NCBI GenBank assembly: GCA_030950195.1
Contig: JAUZRS010000031.1
Location: 1-34,590, forward strand
Direction of reading: 5' to 3'
Source of the DNA: Gammaproteobacteria bacterium
GTDB taxonomy: Bacteria > Pseudomonadota > Gammaproteobacteria > JAUZRS01
DNA length: 34,590 bases
A program made the translations under genes and the position numbers. The notes below the pieces were generated by a model. That model saw nothing but the letters and a program-made list of their open reading frames with translations, was not told the origin of the DNA and did not search any database. Of this stretch, positions 26,754 through 33,116 are shown piece by piece (the first letter of the stretch is position 1; every line of letters begins with the position of its first letter).

Positions 26754-27106
26754 TCGTTTTACTTCCTCAAGTGAAACCGCATTGTATCAATTAAACTCTT
26801 GTTTAGATGAAAACAGCCGTGCAAACAAAACACCAATCAACAATAAATCCAACAATTATCCGATATTCCCTTAAGCTTCTGCGCAAAGTAGACGAATCTA
26901 GACAAAAGCTCGCCTTTATCGGCTACCGCAACGGTTTGAAATCTTCTAGAATGCAGAACACCAAGGAAGGGAAATTAATGGCTATCACTGCCGATGAGTC
27001 TAAAATTCACACTCATAAAAGCACCCATTTTATCTCTTAATTACACACAGCATGTCAGTAGACGTCCAACCCGTGACGCAGCTGATAGACCACAGAGGGA
27101 AGAACG
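26754..27106. promoter_or_regulatory. Divergent intergenic region before the polysaccharide operon
   Basis: This 353-bp AT-rich spacer separates the divergent phosphatase lipoprotein and glycan genes. On the minus strand TACAAT near 26782-26787 is a fair -10 for the phosphatase gene but lacks a good -35. On the plus strand TAGAAT near 26947-26952 is a possible -10, again with a poor -35. It contains one short frame with a strong ribosome-binding site (26978-27040). No RNA gene or strong terminator is seen. Confidence 0.35.
26978..27040 (+). CDS. Possible 20-residue small ORF
   Basis: ATG 26978 is preceded by AAGGAAGGGA, a very strong Shine-Dalgarno sequence, and encodes MAITADESKIHTHKSTHFIS. 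It ends 66 nt before the first gene of the glycan operon. A longer frame from 26807 has no ribosome-binding site and looks non-coding. It resembles no leader peptide that I know. Confidence 0.3.
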   Translation: MAITADESKIHTHKSTHFIS

Positions 27107-28264
27107 ATGCTCAAACTGTTACCTCGTAATGCCGGTATTTGGGTTGGCGACTATCTGCGCCAACGTCTTAGCTGTCCCACACCCAAACCGACCCCAGAGA
27201 ACCCAACTCACATTCTCTTCTGCTTAGTGGATCATTACGAACCGCGCTGGGGCAAGCCCCCACGGGAGCAAGAGTTCGCCCGAGTGGATTACTGGCTGGA
27301 ACAGTACCCTAAAATGGCCGCCCAGTTTACCGACAGCGACGGTTTTAACCCGCGCCACAGCTACTTTTTCCCCTACGACGAATACGAAGCGGAACACATC
27401 GAATCCCTTGCCCAGCTCTGTGAGCAAGGCTACGGCGAGATCGAAGTGCATCTGCACCATCGTCACGATACAGACGCCGGTTTTCGCCAGAAAATGAACG
27501 ACTTTGTTGAAATTTTGCACCAGCAGCACAACGCCTTGGGCATCGACAAAGAGGACGGCAAACCCAAATACGCCTTTATTCACGGCAACTGGGCATTGAA
27601 CAACTCACGCCCCGATGGCGATTGGTGTGGGGTCGATAATGAAAGCCAAATTTTGGTCGATACCGGCTGTTTTGTGGACATGACCATGCCCTCTGCGCCC
27701 AGCGACACCCAGACCCAAAAGGTCAACAGCATCTATTACGGCAACGAATTTGCTGGCAAAGCCAAATGCCACGACTTTGGCGACGACATCCGCGTCGGCA
27801 CCCCACAGCAAGAAAAACTCATGCTGATTCAAGGCCCCTTAATGCTGAACTGGAAAAACCGCAGCAAAGGTCTCATTCCCAAAATCGAAAATGCCGAATT
27901 GGATGCAGACAATCCGCCCACTCTGGATCGGGTCAAGCTCTGGCCAAAAGCCAACGTGCATGTGATGGGGCGACTCGATTGGCAGTTCATCAAACTGCAC
28001 ACCCACGGAGCGGGTGAAGCCAACGCCACCACCCTGCTGGAAAAAGAAGGAATGGAGATGCACCAACATCTGGCCACACTCTACAAAGACGATCCCTGTT
28101 ATCGCCTCCACTACGTCACCGCTCGTGAAATGAGCAACATCGCACTGGCGGCGCAAGACGGCAAAAGCGGCAACCCCAACCAATATCGGGACTACAAAAT
28201 CTTGCCTTCGAGCCGCTGGTCTCAGCAGAGTGCCAAACCCACTAAAAAAGTCTCCGGCCTATGA
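27107..28264 (+). CDS. Predicted polysaccharide deacetylase-like protein
   Basis: A 385-residue protein, the first gene of a four-gene glycan operon. I do not recognise a precise family. It has features of a NodB-like metal-dependent barrel: ILFCLVDHYEPRWG (Asp42-His43) where the first Asp motif is expected, EVHLHHRHD (113-121) where the His-x3-His metal motif is expected, and FIHGNWALNN (158-167). There is no signal peptide, so it appears cytoplasmic. GAGGGA lies about 9 nt before ATG. The stop overlaps the next gene by 4 nt (ATGA). It may edit a glycan intermediate before polymerisation. The deacetylase reading is an inference from motif spacing. Confidence 0.55.
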   Translation: MLKLLPRNAGIWVGDYLRQRLSCPTPKPTPENPTHILFCLVDHYEPRWGKPPREQEFARVDYWLEQYPKMAAQFTDSDGFNPRHSYFFPYDEYEAEHIESLAQLCEQGYGEIEVHLHHRHDTDAGFRQKMNDFVEILHQQHNALGIDKEDGKPKYAFIHGNWALNNSRPDGDWCGVDNESQILVDTGCFVDMTMPSAPSDTQTQKVNSIYYGNEFAGKAKCHDFGDDIRVGTPQQEKLMLIQGPLMLNWKNRSKGLIPKIENAELDADNPPTLDRVKLWPKANVHVMGRLDWQFIKLHTHGAGEANATTLLEKEGMEMHQHLATLYKDDPCYRLHYVTAREMSNIALAAQDGKSGNPNQYRDYKILPSSRWSQQSAKPTKKVSGL

Positions 28265-29358
28265 GTGAACAGCCCAAAACACGAGTGATGCTGATGAACG
28301 ATTCGCTCAATATGGGCGGCGCTGAAACCATGATTTTCAGCCTCATCTGTGATCTGGATGCCCAACGCATCACACCCTATGCCCTCTCCATGTCCGTTGA
28401 TGATGCCCTCAAACAGACCTTTTTAGACACAGGCATCCCCGTCTACGAATGCCCGAAAGGATCCGGTTTAGATTGGAGACTGCCGCTGCGCATCGCCAAA
28501 ATTTTACGCCGCGAAAAAATCGACATTCTACACACCCACAACTTTGCCTCATGGCTCTGGGGCGGTCTGGCGAGCCTCTTTGCGCCACGCTGTAAATTAG
28601 TCCACACACAACACTCCAACATCGTGCTCAACCGCCTGCCACCCAAACCGCTACGTAGCTTGCTGGCACGGATCAGCAAAAAAGTGGTCACGGTCAGTGA
28701 TCCGGTGGCCGAACACCTGCAACGGGACGGTTTTGTCCCTGCCAACAAATTGCAAGTGATCTACAACGGCATCCCTCTCAAGCCCGAGCAGCACAGCAAA
28801 GACCCTGATTATCGTCATCTCGCCATCGTGGCGCGTTTGGTGCCGGTTAAAAACCACGACTTATTGATTCGCAGCTTTGCCCAAGCCTGCCAACTGCAAA
28901 ACAACATCAAACTGGACATTCTCGGCGATGGCCCCTTGCGAGATGAACTACAGCAACTCAGCAACAGCCTCGGCATGGGCGACAAGATCAAATTTTGGGG
29001 CGAAGTCCCCAACGCCCGCGCTCTGATGACCAGTTTTGATGCCTTTGTGCTCAGCTCCCTCAGTGAGGGGCTTTCCATCTCCATTTTGGAGGCTTTGGCC
29101 GCCGGTCTGCCGGTAATCGCCACCGATGTCGGAGGCAATGGCACTTTGATTCACCATCAGAAAAATGGTCTGCTGGTACCTTCAGAAGATCAGCAACAAT
29201 TAGCCACCTCCATCAACCGCGTGTTAGCTGATGAAGATTTGCGTACCAAAATGGGTCAAGAGAGCTTAAAGATCGTCACCGAAGGTTTTTCCAATCAGAC
29301 CATGGTCGATCATTACCAACAGATTTACGCCCACGCTTTAGGACGGATTCAGCTGTAA
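28261..29358 (+). CDS. Glycosyltransferase family 4 protein
   Basis: A 365-residue GT-B retaining glycosyltransferase. The N-terminal acceptor domain starts with MLMNDSLNMGGAETMIF (Gly-rich loop, typical of Glyco_transf_4) and contains DILHTHNFASWLWG. The C-terminal donor domain starts near 185 (LAIVARLVPVKNHDLLI) and carries LGDGPLRDEL and the E-x7-E signature Glu269/Glu277 (SEGLSISILEA). No membrane segment is present. It overlaps the upstream gene by 4 nt and is followed at 43 nt by a second GT4, so both probably act on one lipid-linked or surface glycan. Sugar and linkage cannot be read. Confidence 0.88.
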   Translation: MSEQPKTRVMLMNDSLNMGGAETMIFSLICDLDAQRITPYALSMSVDDALKQTFLDTGIPVYECPKGSGLDWRLPLRIAKILRREKIDILHTHNFASWLWGGLASLFAPRCKLVHTQHSNIVLNRLPPKPLRSLLARISKKVVTVSDPVAEHLQRDGFVPANKLQVIYNGIPLKPEQHSKDPDYRHLAIVARLVPVKNHDLLIRSFAQACQLQNNIKLDILGDGPLRDELQQLSNSLGMGDKIKFWGEVPNARALMTSFDAFVLSSLSEGLSISILEALAAGLPVIATDVGGNGTLIHHQKNGLLVPSEDQQQLATSINRVLADEDLRTKMGQESLKIVTEGFSNQTMVDHYQQIYAHALGRIQL

Positions 29359-29401
29359 AATCACGTAGATCTTCATACAAAATAAGAGGCCAAAGCCAAC
29401 C

Positions 29402-30532
29402 ATGCCAACCCCGCTAAAACTGATCCATGTTATCAGTGCCAACGATGTCTTTGGCCCTGAAAAAACCACCATCAACGAGTGCCGCGCTCTCATCAAAGAG
29501 GGCTGGGATTGCCAGATCATCAACTTCTGGGATACCGATGACATCCCCATTCGCGCCAAAGCCGAGGCCGCTGGCGTTCCCTATCGCTGCATTATCAGCC
29601 ACAAGCGCTTTGATTATGGCGTGGTGGCGGAGCTGAAAAAAACCTTCGAGGAGACCGGCTGCGACCTGGTTCACAGCCACGGTTACAAATCCGATCTCTA
29701 CTGCCATTTGGCGGCGCGAAGACTGCCCACCAAAACCGTCACCACCATTCACGGCTGGACTTCGGAAAATCTAAAAGTGCGCCTGTATGAAAAGATGCAG
29801 GCCTTTATTTGGCGTTTTTACGACCGTGTGTTTGCCGTCTCGCGCCAGTATCGAGACATTGCAATCAAAAAAGGCGTGCCGCACAACAAATTGCACATTC
29901 TCTACAACGGCATCATCTACGACCCCAAGGCACCCCGCTCCAGCACAGAAGACAAACAGCAAGCCCGCAAAAAATTTGGCCTCAAAGAAGACGATATCAG
30001 CATCGGCATTGTCGGGCGGCTCAGCATTGAAAAAGCCCATGATTTTTATCTGGAGGTCGCCGCACTGGTAGTCAAAGAGCAGCCACAAGCCAAATTTTTA
30101 ATCATCGGTGACGGCTTGCAATACGAACCGCTAAAAAAGCAGGTGCAGCAACTGGGCATCACTGACAATGTCATTTTTGCCGGTCATGTGGACGACATGC
30201 AGAGCGCCTACGACGCGATGGAGATAGAGGCCATCTGCTCCCACCGTGAAGGGCTGCCCAACGCCCTGCTGGAAGCGATGTTAAACGAAATCCCCGTGAT
30301 TTCCGTCGCTGTTGGCGGTGTGCCCGATGTGGTGGAAGATGAACAAGGCGGAATCATCATCAACAACCGTGATCCTAAAAAATTCGCGCGCAAACTCAAA
30401 CATCTGATCGAAAGCGCCGAACTACGCCAACAACTGGGTGTAAAAGGCCGCAACCAGATCAAACAAAACTTCACCTTTCAGCGCCGTCTGGAACTGGTGA
30501 CCCAACACTACCGCGAACTGATTGGCGCTTAA
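29402..30532 (+). CDS. Glycosyltransferase family 4 protein
   Basis: A 376-residue GT-B glycosyltransferase. The acceptor domain has KLIHVISANDVFGPEKTT and DLVHSHGYKSDLYCHLAA. The donor domain begins near 200 (IGIVGRLSIEKAHDFYLEVA) and shows IIGDGLQYEPL and the E-x7-E pair Glu283/Glu291 (REGLPNALLEAML). It is soluble, probably membrane-associated. The sequence is clearly different from the preceding GT4, so it is a separate transferase rather than a recent duplicate. It lies 14 nt upstream of the membrane GT2. Confidence 0.88.
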   Translation: MPTPLKLIHVISANDVFGPEKTTINECRALIKEGWDCQIINFWDTDDIPIRAKAEAAGVPYRCIISHKRFDYGVVAELKKTFEETGCDLVHSHGYKSDLYCHLAARRLPTKTVTTIHGWTSENLKVRLYEKMQAFIWRFYDRVFAVSRQYRDIAIKKGVPHNKLHILYNGIIYDPKAPRSSTEDKQQARKKFGLKEDDISIGIVGRLSIEKAHDFYLEVAALVVKEQPQAKFLIIGDGLQYEPLKKQVQQLGITDNVIFAGHVDDMQSAYDAMEIEAICSHREGLPNALLEAMLNEIPVISVAVGGVPDVVEDEQGGIIINNRDPKKFARKLKHLIESAELRQQLGVKGRNQIKQNFTFQRRLELVTQHYRELIGA

Positions 30533-30546
30533 CTAAAGGATCTCTT

Positions 30547-31704
30547 ATGCCCATTGCCGCTTACCCACTGCTGCTGCTGTTTTTTCTACTGGGAGGATTT
30601 TTTCTCTATCTGCTGTTGCTCGCCTTTTGGGGGATCAAAGTCCGCCCCACTGACAATGAGATCCCCGCCTACCGTTTTAAGCTCTTAATCGCCGCCCACA
30701 ACGAAGAAAATAGCCTCTATGGCCTGATGCAGTCGATCAAAAATGCCAACTACCCCAAAGAATTAATCCAAACTCAATTTATCGCCGACCACTGCGACGA
30801 CGCCACCGTCGAGGTCATTCGTGAGCAAGGCTTTGAGGCCATTGACCGTCAGCAAGGGGCGCGAGGCAAATCCGCCTCCATTGCTGAGGCGATGAATAAG
30901 CTGATCCCCGATCTGGATGAAGAGAAAGACGTGGTGCTGATTTTTGATGCAGACAACCTTATTGATGGCGAATTTTTTAATGAAATAGCCAAAGCCTTGG
31001 CCAACGGTGCTGATGTGGTGCAAGGCAACACCGGCATTCACAATCGTTACGCCAGCCTCTTTACCAAACTCAACCACGTTAACTTTGCCGTCACCAACCG
31101 ATTTAAAGAGCTGGCACGCAGCCAAGCGGGGCTGACCTGCCGCCTGCGCGGTCACGGCATGGCCTTTCGCCCCAGTCTGATCAAACAGCTCAATTGGCAA
31201 GCAGGTACTTTGGTGGAAGATCAAGAGATGGTGTTGCAGTTGGTGCTCAAAGACCAGCGGGTTCGATGGGCGCATCGGGCTGAAGTCAACAGCGTCATTC
31301 CCGACTCACCCAAAGCCGCTGCGGCGCAACGCAAACGCTGGGCGGGCGGCAAAAGCGAGCTGACCAAAAACGCCACCCGAGTGTTATTTGACAAAGCCCG
31401 CACAGATAAAAGCCTTATTGCCTTTGATCTGATGATGGATTATATAATGCCCTCCTACGCCATTCAGCTCGGCCTGATTATGCTCTCGACGCTGGCCGCG
31501 TGGTTTTTTCTTGGCAGCGAAAACTGCCTCACCCACGGCTTTATTCTGCTCACCGTGGCCTTTTTGAGTTATTACTTTATCGCCAGCCTATTGGAAAAAG
31601 TGCCGGTTTTGGTCTTTGCCACCTTTCTGCTCTCGCCCTTTTTCATCTTCTGGCGCGTCTGGATCTTTATCAGCAGCCTGCGTGGCGCCAAAAGCTGGGA
31701 TTGA
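30547..31704 (+). CDS. Membrane glycosyltransferase family 2 protein, processive-type motifs
   Basis: A 385-residue inner-membrane GT-A enzyme. One N-terminal membrane helix (about 6-30) precedes the catalytic domain, which has AAHNEENSLYGL, the DAD metal motif (134-136), the catalytic ED (224-225, LVEDQEM) and QRKRW (261-265). D, DxD, ED and QxxRW together are the signature of chain-forming GT2 enzymes such as cellulose, hyaluronan and PgaC-type synthases. Three or so C-terminal membrane helices follow from about 300. As last gene of the operon it is the likely polymerase, or a lipid-carrier glycosyltransferase. It ends 12 nt before the convergent fliJ stop. Confidence 0.87.
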   Translation: MPIAAYPLLLLFFLLGGFFLYLLLLAFWGIKVRPTDNEIPAYRFKLLIAAHNEENSLYGLMQSIKNANYPKELIQTQFIADHCDDATVEVIREQGFEAIDRQQGARGKSASIAEAMNKLIPDLDEEKDVVLIFDADNLIDGEFFNEIAKALANGADVVQGNTGIHNRYASLFTKLNHVNFAVTNRFKELARSQAGLTCRLRGHGMAFRPSLIKQLNWQAGTLVEDQEMVLQLVLKDQRVRWAHRAEVNSVIPDSPKAAAAQRKRWAGGKSELTKNATRVLFDKARTDKSLIAFDLMMDYIMPSYAIQLGLIMLSTLAAWFFLGSENCLTHGFILLTVAFLSYYFIASLLEKVPVLVFATFLLSPFFIFWRVWIFISSLRGAKSWD

Positions 31705-31716
31705 TGTCCTGCACGC

Positions 31717-32148
31717 CTATTCCCGCCTGCGCGGGAATTGACGACCGGCCAAATCATCCAACTCCTTCTGCTCTTTTTTATCCGCTTGTTGCCTCTCACC
31801 CGCCACTAAATTCTGTTGATAGGTGTCAATCACACTCTGTTTTTGATGGGCTACTCGCCACAGCAGCAACTGCTGCTGATATTTTAATTCAAAATCAACA
31901 ATCACCTGTTGTTGAATCTCAACGGTTTGGCTGATTTTGGCCACAAAACCTTGATACGCCTGAAACTGGTTTACCGAACAATCCGTAGGTCGTTGCGTAA
32001 TGTATTCAGCCTGATAATCCACCAGCTGCTGTAACTGCGTCTGTTGTTGAAACAGCGCGTTTTTGGCCTCTACCAACGCACGTTCGGCCTGCTTTTCTTT
32101 CTGTACATAAATCGACTGAATGCCCTGAATCCGTTTTGATGCCTGCAC
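31717..32148 (-). CDS. fliJ: Flagellar export protein FliJ
   Basis: A 143-residue, almost wholly alpha-helical protein with the coiled-coil pattern of FliJ (IYVQKEKQAERALVEAKNAL, QQTQLQQLVDYQAEY, GFVAKISQTVEIQQQVI). FliJ sits inside the FliI6 ring and activates the export gate. The start is GTG 32148, with GGAGTGA 3 nt before it. The start and ribosome-binding site lie inside a 22-bp direct repeat whose other copy ends fliI, so the natural order fliI-fliJ has been split by an insertion. The last residues (RQFPRRRE) are encoded by a dispersed GC-rich hairpin repeat. Identification rests on length, coiled-coil and position. Confidence 0.85.
   Translation of the reverse strand: MQASKRIQGIQSIYVQKEKQAERALVEAKNALFQQQTQLQQLVDYQAEYITQRPTDCSVNQFQAYQGFVAKISQTVEIQQQVIVDFELKYQQQLLLWRVAHQKQSVIDTYQQNLVAGERQQADKKEQKELDDLAGRQFPRRRE
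31720..31737. repeat. TTCCCGC-type hairpin at the fliJ / GT2 junction
   Basis: TTCCCGC-CTGC-GCGGGAA is a perfect 7-bp stem. It matches the widespread proteobacterial dispersed repeat 'ATTCCCGCCTGCGCGGGAA'. It encodes the FliJ C-terminus and lies between two convergent genes. It lacks a T tract but may limit read-through in both directions. Confidence 0.65.
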
Positions 32149-32162
32149 ACGTCACTCCGTTA
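32141..32162. repeat. 22-bp direct repeat, fliJ-side copy
   Basis: Identical over 22 bp to 33095-33116, in the same orientation. On the minus strand it runs TAACGGAGTGACGTGTG and then CAGGC: a stop-codon triplet, the fliJ Shine-Dalgarno and the fliJ GTG start. It borders the DUF4160-DUF2442 insertion. Confidence 0.9.
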
Positions 32163-32191
32163 GCTTCATTTTGTCCGCGTGTAACACCTTG

Positions 32192-32440
32192 TTATGAAAT
32201 TTCTTGCCCATGACTCCATAGCTCATACTCACTAATATCAATACTGTTATTCCAAGCTACGGCATAACCACCCTGCTCTACTTGAACCGCCTTGAATAAA
32301 GCTTGATTTTTTAATGGAGAAAACATCTCTTTAGCCAGCAATGGAGTTATATCATATTTTCTTTTATGATTATTATTAAACTCAACGATCAAGGTATGAT
32401 CATCAATAGCTTTTACCGATTTTATTTTTGGATATGTCAT
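32192..32440 (-). CDS. DUF2442 protein, partner of DUF4160
   Basis: An 82-residue protein with the DUF2442 pattern: a short N-terminal beta-strand (KIKSVKAIDDHTLIVEFNN), YDITPLL, a central ALFKAVQVEQGGYAVAWNN and the C-terminal DISEYELWSHG. It begins 2 nt after the DUF4160 stop, so the two are coupled. DUF2442/DUF4160 pairs are common in mobile regions and have the size and layout of toxin-antitoxin modules; I know of no established biochemical role for this pair. fliJ starts 43 nt downstream and may be read from the same transcript. Confidence 0.85.
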   Translation of the reverse strand: MTYPKIKSVKAIDDHTLIVEFNNNHKRKYDITPLLAKEMFSPLKNQALFKAVQVEQGGYAVAWNNSIDISEYELWSHGQEIS

Positions 32441-32442
32441 TT

Positions 32443-32691
32443 TTAATTCAATGGTTGTAGTTTGTGGAATTCCTGACTATCCCACATCTGTTTCAATTCA
32501 TGCTTGTTAATGGTAGCCCACTCAACAACCAGTTTTTTGGCTCTTTTTGGTAAATCTCCTTCTATCATTTCAAGGGTGTTTATGCTGAACAAGCCAACAT
32601 ACTCACCATAAACCGCATGAAAATGTGGTGGCGGATGATCTCCAAAAAATAACTTTATGACTATTCCGTAAAATCTTGCTATTTCAGGCAT
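32443..32691 (-). CDS. DUF4160 protein
   Basis: An 82-residue protein with the diagnostic DUF4160 start MPEIARFYGIVIKLFFGDH, then PPPHFHAVYGEY, a His-rich turn that could bind metal or act catalytically, and a C-terminal WATINKHELKQMWD helix. GAGGAAG lies about 4 nt before ATG. It is the first gene of a two-gene unit with DUF2442. The long leader (about 420 nt from fliI) contains a promoter-like site, so the pair need not depend on flagellar transcription. The toxin-antitoxin reading is a hypothesis based on size, pairing and setting. Confidence 0.87.
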   Translation of the reverse strand: MPEIARFYGIVIKLFFGDHPPPHFHAVYGEYVGLFSINTLEMIEGDLPKRAKKLVVEWATINKHELKQMWDSQEFHKLQPLN

Positions 32692-32844
32692 GTTGCTTCC
32701 TCATATTTTTTTCTGTAACGACTGCAATAATTGGCGTTTTATAAAAATATTTCTGAATGGACGACCCACAGCACCTACTCCGCCTCTGTAATAAATAGCC
32801 AATTCTTAAAGGCCAACCACCTCTTCTGTAAGCAGAAACCTATA

Positions 32845-32886
32845 CATCAAACAGAACAATATTACCATAAAAAATACGGCCATTGG
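32845..32886. repeat. 42-bp dispersed repeat, copy 2
   Basis: Same orientation as 22391-22432 and nearly identical to it. It lies about 150 nt upstream of the DUF4160 ATG inside the insertion, in a 422-bp stretch (32692-33113) that has no other gene I can support. It is followed 3' by a GGCCATTGGCC palindrome and, at about 32963, by a degenerate copy of the GC-rich palindrome seen near the IS. Confidence 0.75.
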
Positions 32887-33046
32887 CCATTATCAGTAAA
32901 ATCAAAATAATCCATTAAAACCTAATATTGCACCCTGAGTGAAAAAACATGCAAACAATTCCCCTCCCCTGGAGAGGTGACTCAAAAAAGTGGGGGCTAA
33001 TTTCTGCAACCAAGGGAAATAATGAGGAACGTTCAGCTAAGCCTCA

Positions 33047-33077
33047 CAATTAAGTAGCACGAAAGCCTTGTCAAGGC
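33047..33077 (-). promoter_or_regulatory. Promoter with palindromic operator at the insertion edge
   Basis: On the minus strand TTGACA (33069-33074) and TAATTG (33047-33052) are 16 nt apart. The -35 box lies inside the perfect palindrome GCCTTG-A-CAAGGC (33065-33077), as expected if a repressor or autoregulator binds there. It lies just inside the fliI end of the insertion and points toward DUF4160, about 350 nt away. A transcript from here would cover DUF4160, DUF2442 and perhaps fliJ. Confidence 0.5.
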
Positions 33078-33094
33078 ATAACATCCATTTAGGA

Positions 33095-33116
33095 GCCTGC
33101 ACACGTCACTCCGTTA
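33095..33116. repeat. 22-bp direct repeat, fliI-side copy
   Basis: Exact copy of 32141-32162. Its TAA (minus strand, 33114-33116) is the fliI stop codon, and it also contains a now unused copy of the fliJ Shine-Dalgarno and GTG. Confidence 0.9.

Larger units (their letters stand above)
32163..33094 (-). mobile_element. 932-bp insertion carrying DUF4160-DUF2442 between fliI and fliJ
   Basis: The segment between the two 22-bp direct repeats is markedly AT-rich against its neighbours and has no flagellar gene. It holds two small genes, a 42-bp dispersed repeat, a degenerate GC-rich palindrome and a promoter-like site with a palindrome. No transposase or integrase and no terminal inverted repeats are visible. 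Removing it with one repeat copy would rebuild a tight fliI-fliJ junction in which the fliI TAA is followed at once by the fliJ ribosome-binding site. The inner end after DUF2442 (minus strand: CATAACAAGGTGTTACACG) is somewhat like one half of an integron attC site, but no second half is present. Confidence 0.75.

Noticed and set aside
32163-32200. A possible integron attC site at the 3' end of DUF2442
   Set aside because: The minus strand reads CATAACAAGGTGTTACACG, like one half of an attC site, but the complementary half and a GTTRRRY core at the expected place are missing. A covariance search for attC would decide.
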